Positions 8,438 to 16,161 of a DNA stretch of 32,180 nt are shown piece by piece. A model generated the notes under the pieces. The model made no database searches. It worked only from the letters and a program-made list of their open reading frames with translations, and was not told the origin of the DNA. The position numbers were made by a program, and so were the translations under genes. The DNA lies in assembly GCA_902782445.1 (NCBI GenBank), contig CACZNC010000032.1, positions 1 through 32,180 of the forward strand, written 5' to 3'. Each line of letters opens with the position of its first letter. Position 1 is the first letter of the stretch. This stretch comes from an uncultured Ruminococcus sp. GTDB taxonomy: Bacteria; Bacillota; Clostridia; Oscillospirales; CAG-272.

Positions 8438-9325
8438 TCATGCTCCCTCTTCCGGGTTCTCCTCCCCCGCGGCCGCCTCCGGGTCGTAACCCTCGGGATA
8501 GTCGAAGGTGAGGATCTTTCTGAGCATGTCCTTGTTCGCGGCGAGAGCTTCTTCGGCTCTCTTCTTTCCAGTCAGGGCGGACATGGTGGGCAGGGTGCGC
8601 ACGGCGATCACAACGTCCTCCGGGAAGATCCGGGCGGCGTCGTAGAATTTCGCGAACTTCGTCTCGTAAAACCGCACGCCCCAGTCGTCGAGGACCGCGT
8701 CCCCGAGGGCTTCGAGGGCTCCGGGATCGTCGGAGAACAGATCTTTCAGCGTCGTGAATCCGCCGGAGCGCGCCACCTCGGTGTACTGATCGGGGGAGAA
8801 GATGCAGATCAGGGGATCGGCCCAGACCTGCTGGACGTACCGGTCCGCCGCCTGCTTGTTCCCCATGCGGTCGATGGTCATGTCCTCGCCGTTCTCCTCG
8901 CACCATTTCTCGTACTCCTTGAACTGATGCTCGGTGTAAAACACCACGTCGTTCATCTGGACGTAGACCTTGCCGTCCCCGTTGCGGTCGCCGGTCATGG
9001 TCTCGAGGATCCCGACAAACTTCTGGTTCTGCGTCGCGGTGATGTACTTCGTCCCGGCGTAGAGCATGGTGACGTCCGGGTTGGCGTGCCGCGCGTACTG
9101 GGAGATCCCCGTCAGAAGGATGAACGCGAAGGCCGCCCCGATGATGACCTTCCACTTGTGGTGATACCAGAAATTCGAGAAGAACGAGCCCTTCGCCTCC
9201 TCTTCCCCGTGGATCGGGTCCTCCCCCGCTCCGCCCTGCGCTCTCAGCCGCCTCGCCGCGTTGGATTCTCCGCTTTCTCCGGGATCGGCCCCGGTGTTTC
9301 TTCTCTCCTCGTCGCGATCCGCCAT
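8438..9325 (-). CDS. Single-pass membrane protein of unknown function
   Basis: A 295-residue protein I do not recognise. The first 45 residues are hydrophilic and charged. A segment WKVIIGAAFAFILLTGIS (about 58-75) is a membrane helix, so an internal anchor with the bulk outside is likely. The outer part carries DRNGDGKVYVQMND (113-126), a loop like a dockerin or EF-hand calcium site. The C-terminus is Glu- and Ala-rich. Similar architectures, a basic N-terminus with one helix and a soluble domain, are frequent among uncharacterised clostridial membrane proteins. The start is backed by a GGGAGG site and a promoter at 9383-9411. It is transcribed divergently from araB. The real function is unknown. 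Confidence 0.85.
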   Translation of the reverse strand: MADRDEERRNTGADPGESGESNAARRLRAQGGAGEDPIHGEEEAKGSFFSNFWYHHKWKVIIGAAFAFILLTGISQYARHANPDVTMLYAGTKYITATQNQKFVGILETMTGDRNGDGKVYVQMNDVVFYTEHQFKEYEKWCEENGEDMTIDRMGNKQAADRYVQQVWADPLICIFSPDQYTEVARSGGFTTLKDLFSDDPGALEALGDAVLDDWGVRFYETKFAKFYDAARIFPEDVVIAVRTLPTMSALTGKKRAEEALAANKDMLRKILTFDYPEGYDPEAAAGEENPEEGA

Positions 9326-9382
9326 GTCTTCCTCCCGCCGGGTTTTCCGTTTTCCCGGTCTCTCCGATTTTGCTCTCTTTCC

Positions 9383-9411
9383 ATTTTAGCAGAGAGGGCG
9401 GGACAATGCAA
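9383..9411 (-). promoter_or_regulatory. Promoter of the membrane protein gene
   Basis: On the minus strand TTGCAT (9406-9411) and TAAAAT (9383-9388) lie 17 bases apart. This is about 58 bases before the start codon at 9325. Confidence 0.7.
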
Positions 9412-9475
9412 GTCTTCTTTGTTACGTTTTTTTGCCGGATCGCGCTTTCCTGGCAGAAATTCCGCCCCGCTTTTC

Positions 9476-9504
9476 TTGACTTCCCGGCGCGGGGGGTGTA
9501 TAAT
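9476..9504 (+). promoter_or_regulatory. Sigma-A promoter of araB
   Basis: TTGACT (9476-9481) and TATAAT (9499-9504) are separated by exactly 17 bases. Start of transcription is expected near 9511, giving a leader of about 37 nt with a strong GGGAGGAGG ribosome binding site. No clear operator repeats are visible around it. Confidence 0.85.
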
Positions 9505-9547
9505 ACAGGATGAAGTAATATTCTGCCTGCACGGGAGGAGGAGCGTC

Positions 9548-11224
9548 ATGGCGAAGATCGCGCTGGGGCTGGATTTCGGAACGCTCTCCGTGCGCGCCCT
9601 GGCTGTGGACGTCTCGGACGGATCGGAGCGCGGGGCCGCTTCCTTCGCCTATCCCCACGGGGTGATGGACAAAGAGCTCGCGACGCCCTCCGGGGAAAAG
9701 ATCCCCCTGCCGCCGAACTGGGCGCTGCAAAGTCCCCGGGACTATCTCGACGCTCTCTCAGCCGTCGTCCCCGCCGTGCTTTCCGACGCAGGAGCCGGAC
9801 CCGCGGACGTGGTGGGGATCGCCGCGGATTTCACGACCTGCACCCTGCTCCCGACCGACGAAAGCGGGACTCCGCTCTGCTTCGATCCCCGCTTCGAGAA
9901 CGATCCCCACGCCTGGGTGAAGCTCTGGAAGCACCACGCCGCCCAGCCCTACGCGGACCGGATCAACGAAATCGCGGCGGAGCGCGGGGAGGCGTGGCTC
10001 GAACGCTACGGAGGGAAGGTCTCCTCGGAATGGATGTTCCCGAAGATCCTCGAGACCCTCACAGAATCCCCGGCGGTATACGGCGCGGCTTACACCTTCC
10101 TCGACGCGGCGGACTGGATCGCGTGGATCCTGACCGGGAATCTGGCGCGGAACTCCTGCATCGCGGGGTACAAGGCCCTCTATTGCGGCTCCTATCCCCC
10201 GGAAGACTTCTTCGCCGCCCTCGATGAGCGTCTCTGCCATGTCGTCCGGGACAAGCTGGCCGGTCCGGTGCTTCCCGTGGGATCCCGGGCGGGCGGGTTG
10301 ACGGAGGAAGGGGCGCGTCTGACGGGACTGCTCCCCGGAACGCCCGTCGCCGTCGGACATACGGACGCCCACGTCGCGGCTCCCGCCCTCGGGATCACGA
10401 AACCGGGGGAAATGCTCGCCCTCGTCGGCACGTCGACCACCATGCTGGTCACGGCGGCGGAATACCGTCCGGTCCCCGGCGTCTGCGGGATCGTGAAGGA
10501 CGGGATCCTCCCCGGGCTCTGGGGGTACGAGGCGGGACTCGGATGCGTGGGAGACGCCTTCGGATGGTTCGCGGACAACTGCGTGTCCCCGGATCTCGTG
10601 CGGGAGGCGGACCGGCGCGGAGTTCCCGTGATCGCCCTTCTGACCGAAAAAATCGGGGCCCTCTCCCCGGGGGAATCCGGCGTCCTCGCGCTGAACTGGT
10701 GGAATGGAAACCGCAATCCCCTCGGCGACGGCGACCTCTCCGGGATGCTCCTCGGGCTGACCCTCGGAACGACCTCCGTCGGGATGTTCCGGGCGCTGGT
10801 GGAGTCGACGGCCTTCGGGATGCGGCTCATCATCGAAAATCTGAGGGAGCACGGCGTCCCGGTCGACCGGTTCACGGCCTCGGGCGGGATCCCCTTCAAG
10901 GCCCCGGAAATCATGCAGATCTACGCGGACGCCCTCGGGATGGAGATCGGGATCGCCGGGACGAAGGAAGGTCCCGCGAAGGGCTCGGCAGTCTACGCGG
11001 CGGCCGCGGCAGGACTGGATCGGGGCGGGTACTCCTCCCTCTCCGAAGCGGCGGAACGCATGGGTGCGAAGCCCCTCAAAGCCTATCTCCCGGATCCCTC
11101 GAAGCGGGAGGCCTACGACGCCCTCTACCGGGAATACCTCAGGCTGGTCGCCTATTTCGGCCGCGGGGGGAACGGGGTCATGAAGCGGCTGCTCTCGATG
11201 AAGAAGGCCGCGAAGAGGACGTAG
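9548..11224 (+). CDS. araB: L-ribulokinase (FGGY carbohydrate kinase)
   Basis: A 558-residue FGGY-family kinase that phosphorylates L-ribulose to L-ribulose 5-phosphate in arabinose breakdown. The N-terminus GLDFGTLSVRALAVDV is the phosphate-binding segment typical of AraB. Other AraB-like features are GHTDAHVAAPA, a VGTSTTM loop and the C-terminal GGIPFKAPEIMQIYADALG. The length is in the family range. The start was chosen at the ATG after GGGAGGAGG and a promoter; the frame is open further upstream but crosses that promoter. No araA, araD or transporter lies beside it. It is followed by trpS and a sugar-phosphate dehydrogenase on the same strand, an unusual setting. Activity on another ketose is possible. 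Confidence 0.9.
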   Translation: MAKIALGLDFGTLSVRALAVDVSDGSERGAASFAYPHGVMDKELATPSGEKIPLPPNWALQSPRDYLDALSAVVPAVLSDAGAGPADVVGIAADFTTCTLLPTDESGTPLCFDPRFENDPHAWVKLWKHHAAQPYADRINEIAAERGEAWLERYGGKVSSEWMFPKILETLTESPAVYGAAYTFLDAADWIAWILTGNLARNSCIAGYKALYCGSYPPEDFFAALDERLCHVVRDKLAGPVLPVGSRAGGLTEEGARLTGLLPGTPVAVGHTDAHVAAPALGITKPGEMLALVGTSTTMLVTAAEYRPVPGVCGIVKDGILPGLWGYEAGLGCVGDAFGWFADNCVSPDLVREADRRGVPVIALLTEKIGALSPGESGVLALNWWNGNRNPLGDGDLSGMLLGLTLGTTSVGMFRALVESTAFGMRLIIENLREHGVPVDRFTASGGIPFKAPEIMQIYADALGMEIGIAGTKEGPAKGSAVYAAAAAGLDRGGYSSLSEAAERMGAKPLKAYLPDPSKREAYDALYREYLRLVAYFGRGGNGVMKRLLSMKKAAKRT

Positions 11225-11299
11225 AGCCGGCAATCCCGCAGTCAGCTGCCTGAATCTCTGAAATCAAAAAAAGAAAATACACTCGCAAAGGAATCGAAC

Positions 11300-12307
11300 A
11301 TGTATCAGGACAAAAAAGTCGTCTTCTCCGGCGTGCAGCCCTCCGGGGTCCTCACGATCGGGAACTACCTCGGCGCGATCCGCAATTTCGCGGAGTTCTC
11401 CGAAACCTACCACTGCTACTACTGCGTGGTGGACGAGCACGCCATCACCGTCCGTCAGGTCCCCGCGGATCTGAGGAAGCGGACCTACGAGACCCTCGCC
11501 CTCTATATCGCCTGCGGGCTGGATCCCGAGAAGAATACCCTCTTCGTGCAGAGCCATGTCTCCGCCCACGCGGAACTCGGCTGGATCCTCGACTGCTACA
11601 CGATGTTCGGCGAGCTCTCCCGCATGACCCAGTTCAAGGACAAGAGCGCGAAGAACGCGGACAACATCAACGCCGGCCTCTTCACCTACCCCTCCCTGAT
11701 GGCGGCGGACATCCTGCTCTATCAGACGGAGCTCGTGCCGGTGGGCGTGGACCAGAAGCAGCACCTGGAACTGGCCCGGGACGTGGCGGCGCGGTTCAAC
11801 CAGATCTACGGGGACACCTTCGTCGTGCCGGAGCCCTTCATTGCCCAGACGACGGCGAAAATCATGTCCCTCGCGGATCCCGAGAAGAAAATGTCGAAAT
11901 CCGACGAGAACGAGAACGCCACCGTGCGGATCCTCGACCCGAAGGACGTGATCATCCGCAAGTTCAAGCGCGCCGTGACGGATTCCGGCAGCGAGATCCG
12001 CCGCGGAGACGACAAGCCGGGGGTCACCAACCTCATTTCCATCTACTCCGCTTTCTCGGGCAAGACTCCCGAGGAGGTCGAAAAGGAATTCGAGGGGAAG
12101 GGCTACGGCGACTTCAAGCTAGCGGTCGGAGAGGTCTGCGCGGACGCTCTCGCCCCGGTGCAGGCGGAATTCGCCCGTCTCGCCGCGGACAAGGCCTACC
12201 TCGAAGACATGATGGCAAAGGGAGCGGAAGACGCCGCAAGGAGCGCTGCCCGCACCATGTCCAAAGTCCGCCGCAAGATCGGATTCATCGAACCGAAAAG
12301 AAGATAA
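11300..12307 (+). CDS. trpS: Tryptophanyl-tRNA synthetase
   Basis: A 335-residue class I aminoacyl-tRNA synthetase that charges tRNA-Trp. The HIGH-equivalent motif is TIGN at 19-22 within GVQPSGVLTIGNYLGA, and the KMSKS loop is at residues 197-201. The tryptophan-pocket segment VGVDQKQHLELARD is clear. It starts 75 bases after araB with an AAAGGA site 7 bases upstream. No T-box or terminator lies in that gap, so it may be read from the araB promoter or an unseen one. Notably, a tryptophan T-box controls a transporter operon about 9 kb away, but this gene lacks one. Confidence 0.95.
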   Translation: MYQDKKVVFSGVQPSGVLTIGNYLGAIRNFAEFSETYHCYYCVVDEHAITVRQVPADLRKRTYETLALYIACGLDPEKNTLFVQSHVSAHAELGWILDCYTMFGELSRMTQFKDKSAKNADNINAGLFTYPSLMAADILLYQTELVPVGVDQKQHLELARDVAARFNQIYGDTFVVPEPFIAQTTAKIMSLADPEKKMSKSDENENATVRILDPKDVIIRKFKRAVTDSGSEIRRGDDKPGVTNLISIYSAFSGKTPEEVEKEFEGKGYGDFKLAVGEVCADALAPVQAEFARLAADKAYLEDMMAKGAEDAARSAARTMSKVRRKIGFIEPKRR

Positions 12308-12339
12308 CCGGCTTCCGTCCGGGAAAGGAGTTACAGCGC

Positions 12340-13623
12340 ATGAAAACCAAGGCAGTCCGCCTGTACGGCGTTATGGATCTCAGGATGGAGGAATTCGACC
12401 TCCCCGAAATCTCCGACGGGGAAATCCTCGCCGAAGTGTTTTCCGACAGCATCTGCATGTCCTCCTACAAAGCGGCTTCCCAGGGGGCGAACCACAAGCG
12501 GGTCCCCGCGGACGTGGCGGAAAATCCCGTCATCATCGGGCATGAATTCTGCGGGCGTCTCGTGAAGGTTGGCGCGAAGTGGGCGGACAAGTTCAAGGCG
12601 GGCGACAAGTTCGTCATCCAGCCCGCGATCAACTACAAGGGCTCCCTCGCCTCCCCGGGCTATTCCTACAAGTACTGCGGCGGCGCGGCGACCTATGTCA
12701 TCATCCCCGAGGAAGTCATGCTCATGGACTGCCTGCTCCCCTTCGACGGTCCGGCCTACTACTTCGGATCCCTGACGGAGCCCATGTCCTGCATCGTCGG
12801 CGCGTATCACGCCAACTACCACATGAAGCCGGGCGTCTATCAGCATGAGATGGGTCCGAAGCCCCGCGGGAACATGGCGATCCTCGCGGGCGCGGGCGCG
12901 ATGGGACTGGGCTGCGCGGACTACGCGATCCACGGCGGCAATCCCCCGAAACTCCTCGTCGTCACCGACCTCGATCAGGCCCGTCTGGACCGGGCGGCCT
13001 CCCTGCTCCCCCCCGAAGAAGCGGCGAAGCACGGAGTCGATCTGAAATTCATCAACACCCGGGATATCGCGGATCCCGTCGCGTATCTGAAGGACTTCAC
13101 GGACGGCGCGGGCTATGACGACGTGTTCGTCTACGCTCCCGTCAAGCCGGTGGTGGAAATGGGCGACGCTCTGCTGGCGCGGGACGGATGCCTGAACTTC
13201 TTCGCGGGCCCGACCGATCCGAATTTCTCCGCGATGTTCAACTTCTACAACGTCCATTACGGCTCCACCCACATCGTCGGCACCTCCGGCGGCAACACGG
13301 ACGACATGCGGGAATCCATCGAGCTCATGTCGAAAGGCGCGATCAACCCGGCCGGCATGATCACCCACGTGGGCGGCCTGAACGCCTGCGCGGACTCCAC
13401 GATGAACCTGCCGAAGCTCAAGGGCGCGAAGAAGCTGATCTACACCCACGTGGACCTGCCCCTCACCGCCCTCGAGGACTTCGCCGCGGCGGCCGAGGAG
13501 AACAAGGGCACGAAGCTCGGCGAGCTCTTTGCGGATCTCGACGCGATCTGCAGGGCGGCGGGCGATCTCTGGTGCCCCGAGGCCGAGAAGAGGCTCTTCG
13601 CCTACGCGGGACTGGAGGCATAA
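12340..13623 (+). CDS. SorE-like zinc-type dehydrogenase (sugar-phosphate reductase family)
   Basis: A 427-residue medium-chain dehydrogenase resembling L-sorbose-1-phosphate reductase (SorE), which interconverts a ketose phosphate and a polyol phosphate. Catalytic zinc ligands are likely Cys39 (SICMSSYK) and His68/Glu69 (IIGHEF). The NAD(P) fold has GAGAMG at 184-189 and an acidic strand end at Asp210, favouring NAD. The four-Cys structural zinc lobe of classical alcohol dehydrogenases is not seen. Segments such as GCLNFFAGPTDPNFSA and VGTSGGNTDDMRESIEL are shared with SorE. It starts 32 bases after trpS with an AAAGGAG site, so it is co-transcribed. The substrate is uncertain. Confidence 0.85.
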   Translation: MKTKAVRLYGVMDLRMEEFDLPEISDGEILAEVFSDSICMSSYKAASQGANHKRVPADVAENPVIIGHEFCGRLVKVGAKWADKFKAGDKFVIQPAINYKGSLASPGYSYKYCGGAATYVIIPEEVMLMDCLLPFDGPAYYFGSLTEPMSCIVGAYHANYHMKPGVYQHEMGPKPRGNMAILAGAGAMGLGCADYAIHGGNPPKLLVVTDLDQARLDRAASLLPPEEAAKHGVDLKFINTRDIADPVAYLKDFTDGAGYDDVFVYAPVKPVVEMGDALLARDGCLNFFAGPTDPNFSAMFNFYNVHYGSTHIVGTSGGNTDDMRESIELMSKGAINPAGMITHVGGLNACADSTMNLPKLKGAKKLIYTHVDLPLTALEDFAAAAEENKGTKLGELFADLDAICRAAGDLWCPEAEKRLFAYAGLEA

Positions 13624-13654
13624 GTTCCCTTCGGAAATACAGCGGCACAGCATC

Positions 13655-13710
13655 AAAAAACCGTTCGGTTTCCTGATTTTTCAGGTCCGAGCGGTTTTCT
13701 GTATTCTTTT
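13655..13710 (+). terminator. Bidirectional rho-independent terminator between convergent genes
   Basis: Arms AAAACCGTTCGG (13657-13668) and CCGAGCGGTTTT (13687-13698) pair with one G-U wobble. A T-rich tail follows on the plus strand and an A run precedes the stem, which gives a U run on the minus strand. It ends the plus-strand araB group and also the solute-binding protein gene. Confidence 0.85.
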
Positions 13711-13736
13711 GTTGGAGGATCGCGGGTTCCTTCCGA

Positions 13737-15245
13737 TCAGTCGTTGTAGAAGATCTTGAGGAAGGACTGGACGTTCTTGTTCATGGCCTTCTTGCTCTTG
13801 TTGTAGGCGGAGGCGACGTTGGTGTCGTTGGCGACCACCATGTTGCGGAACAGATAGGGCAGGCTCATGAGCTTCGATCCGTACTGGAAGGTGAAGTCCA
13901 GATTCCGCCCTTCCATGATGATGTCGATGATCTCGGCGGTGGCGGGCTCGGCGGAATACCGGCTCTTGAGCGCGACGTCGTAGTAGGCCGGGAAGACGGT
14001 CTTGTAGGACTCCGCGCAGAGGACCTCGTAGATCGTGCCGACGAACTCCCCGTCGGATTCGGGCATGGTGAGCGGAACTGCGAAGACGGTGAACTGGTCC
14101 CAGCAGTTGGTGTAGTACCCGCTCTGCTCCTCGTCCAGCTTCGGCAGGGGCAGGATCCCATAGGTGTCCTCCATCTCGGAGAGGGATTCGGTGGTCTCTC
14201 CGAAATAGAGCTGGGTCATGGCGACCTTGCCCTCGGAGAAGTACTTCGGGATGTTGCGCCAGTCGCCGCTGTTGTCGAAGAGGGTGCCTTCGGAATTGTG
14301 GTAGAGGTTCGCGACTTTTTCGAGGGCGGTGACGGTGCGTTCGCCGTAGAAGGTGACCTCGTAGTCCTCCTGATCCCGGATCACGAGCAGCGGGGAGAGA
14401 TCAAGGGCGGCGAGCCAGACGTCGTGGGTATTGATGGATCCGTTGATGACGGAATACCCGTGGATATCGCCCGCGTCATGCCGGCCGTCGCCGTTGAGGT
14501 CCTGCCAGATCCCTGTGGTGATCTCAGACATTTTGTCGAGGGTCCATTTTCCCTCGAAGACCAGGCCGTAGAGGTCGGAGGAGGTATAGCCGTACTGCTC
14601 CATCAGATTGTAGTTGAAAAACATGCCGTAGGTATAGAGCAGGGTGGAGATCGAAAGGTCGCTGTTGATGGCGTAGAGCTTGCCGTTGATGGTGGCGGGC
14701 TCGTTCGCCAGATGGTTGTGCCAGGGCTGGGTCAGATCGACGTTCGGAATGTCGACCCAGTTGTACAGCACCCGCGCGCCCACCGGGGTCAGGGTCAGGA
14801 AGTTGATGAAGCCCACGAGATCGTAGTCGTGGCTGCCCGCTGTGACGGCGGTGACGACTTCGTTGTAGGGCTCCTCGTGGATGATGGTGCCAATCTTGAC
14901 GTCGAACCGCTTCTCGATGAGCAGGTTCCGGTTGTAGACGGCGTCGTTGGTGGCCTCGCCGGTGAGTTCTTCCGAAAGGATCTCGTAGATCTTGCGGGTC
15001 TCGGTTTCAACGAGGTAGTCCCGGCCGTCGAAGGTAATGTCGGGCAGGTTGTCCGGGATCCGCTGCCGCTGCTCTAGAGAGGTGAGATCCCCTTCGTCCT
15101 CTTCGGGAACGGCGTCGGTCACTTCCGGGGTCGATGCCGCGTCGGGGGAGGGCGCTTCCGGTTCCGCGGCCTTTTCGGAGCAGGAGAACAGGAAGGGGAC
15201 GAGCATCAGAAAGACGAGCGCGAGGGACAGGACCCGTGTTTTCAT
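13737..15245 (-). CDS. ABC transporter extracellular solute-binding lipoprotein, orphan
   Basis: A 502-residue lipoprotein of the family 1 solute-binding type, usually sugar-binding. The signal peptide ends in a lipobox LFSC with Cys22 as lipidated residue. An Ala/Pro/Glu-rich linker (about 26-60) follows, then the binding domain. The start was placed at the ATG after GGAGG. An in-frame ATG 15 bases upstream has no such site. No permease or ATPase genes are adjacent, which is odd: it must work with distant transporter genes or have another surface role. A single-gene transcript is expected, with its own promoter and a terminator. Confidence 0.88.
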   Translation of the reverse strand: MKTRVLSLALVFLMLVPFLFSCSEKAAEPEAPSPDAASTPEVTDAVPEEDEGDLTSLEQRQRIPDNLPDITFDGRDYLVETETRKIYEILSEELTGEATNDAVYNRNLLIEKRFDVKIGTIIHEEPYNEVVTAVTAGSHDYDLVGFINFLTLTPVGARVLYNWVDIPNVDLTQPWHNHLANEPATINGKLYAINSDLSISTLLYTYGMFFNYNLMEQYGYTSSDLYGLVFEGKWTLDKMSEITTGIWQDLNGDGRHDAGDIHGYSVINGSINTHDVWLAALDLSPLLVIRDQEDYEVTFYGERTVTALEKVANLYHNSEGTLFDNSGDWRNIPKYFSEGKVAMTQLYFGETTESLSEMEDTYGILPLPKLDEEQSGYYTNCWDQFTVFAVPLTMPESDGEFVGTIYEVLCAESYKTVFPAYYDVALKSRYSAEPATAEIIDIIMEGRNLDFTFQYGSKLMSLPYLFRNMVVANDTNVASAYNKSKKAMNKNVQSFLKIFYND

Positions 15246-15289
15246 ATTGCCTCCGTTCATGGTGAAAAGAATTTTACTGAACTGTTTTT

Positions 15290-15319
15290 ATTATATCACG
15301 CGCCCGCCCTCCGTGTCAA
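15290..15319 (-). promoter_or_regulatory. Promoter of the solute-binding lipoprotein gene
   Basis: On the minus strand consensus TTGACA (15314-15319) and TATAAT (15290-15295) lie 18 bases apart. The leader is about 40 nt. Confidence 0.8.
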
Positions 15320-15379
15320 GGAGCCGGGACATGTTTTTCGCGGGGAGTTGGCCGGCCGGAAATGCCTGCAGGAACCCGT

Positions 15380-15829
15380 TCAGCCCTCCCCGCCGGACGC
15401 CGGAGGATTCAGAAGCGCCGCGAATTCGGCGGGGGTCCGGATCGGGACGGGGGAGGGACGGAAATGATCGGCGTTCCGGGTGACGATGCAGTCGATCTTT
15501 TCCCGGGCCGCCGCGGCGATGAGCATGGCGTCCTCGTAATCGCTGTTTCCGATCCCGAGGGCGTCCCGGCAGTCGGCTCCGAGGGTGTCGATCAGGCCGA
15601 AGAGACTGAGCAGTTTCGCGACGACCGCTCTCGCCTTCGCGTCCGTATTCTCCTCCCCCCGGAACATCTTCCGGGCGAAGAAATGAAGATCCGCGATCTG
15701 TTTTGCGGTGACGAACCCCGCGATCCGGTCTGCGGCGACGGCGCGGAAAATGACGACCGCATCCTCCGCGAAGGGCATCCTGTTCTGCAGGATATCGAGG
15801 AGCACATTTGTATCCAGAATGACTCTCAT
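15380..15829 (-). CDS. PIN-domain toxin (VapC-like RNase)
   Basis: A 149-residue PIN-domain protein, expected to be a magnesium-dependent RNase held inactive by the antitoxin encoded just upstream. The acidic active site is visible: Asp6 in VILDTNVLLD, Asp97 and Asp100 in NSDYEDAMLI and Asp121 in TRNADHF. In the second conserved block (TAKQIADLHF) Asp47 stands where Glu is common. Its start codon overlaps the antitoxin stop by 4 bases (ATGA), the usual arrangement of such pairs. The RNA target cannot be told from sequence. Confidence 0.9.
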   Translation of the reverse strand: MRVILDTNVLLDILQNRMPFAEDAVVIFRAVAADRIAGFVTAKQIADLHFFARKMFRGEENTDAKARAVVAKLLSLFGLIDTLGADCRDALGIGNSDYEDAMLIAAAAREKIDCIVTRNADHFRPSPVPIRTPAEFAALLNPPASGGEG

Positions 15830-16041
15830 TCCCCTTCGAGCCTCTCTTCTTTCGCTTCTTCAAGCGTCATGGTCTGCGGGAGGATGCCGATGAGGGATTC
15901 CGCGACCTCCATGCGGTCCTGAAACGGGTTGGACAGTTTCGCGACGATTTTACCGTACTGCGTGATATACACGTCTTCCGTGGCGGCAAGGAGCAGATAT
16001 TTGCCCAGATTGGCCTTCAGTTCGGTGGCTGTAATGGACAC
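15826..16041 (-). CDS. Phd/YefM-type antitoxin
   Basis: A 71-residue antitoxin of the prevent-host-death type. The N-terminal half has the characteristic ITATELKANLGKYLLLA and VYITQYGKIVAKLSNP, which form the DNA-binding dimer. The acidic C-terminus would wrap the PIN toxin. Translation starts at GTG (16039-16041), supported by GGAGG 8 bases upstream; no in-frame ATG fits. Such antitoxins usually repress their own promoter, which lies at 16075-16103. Confidence 0.88.
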   Translation of the reverse strand: MSITATELKANLGKYLLLAATEDVYITQYGKIVAKLSNPFQDRMEVAESLIGILPQTMTLEEAKEERLEGE

Positions 16042-16074
16042 GGCGGACGCCTCCTTTCTCTGCGGTTCATACCC

Positions 16075-16103
16075 AGTATATCAGATCCGGACGGCAAAGT
16101 CAA
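16075..16103 (-). promoter_or_regulatory. Promoter of the toxin-antitoxin pair
   Basis: On the minus strand TTGACT (16098-16103) and TATACT (16075-16080) are 17 bases apart, about 34 bases before the GTG start. Autorepression by the antitoxin is likely by family knowledge; I did not find a clear palindromic operator. Confidence 0.75.
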
Positions 16104-16161
16104 GAATTTCGCCCGGAATATTTTGCATTTTTCGGACGGTTTTGAAATCGGGAAGGACGAT

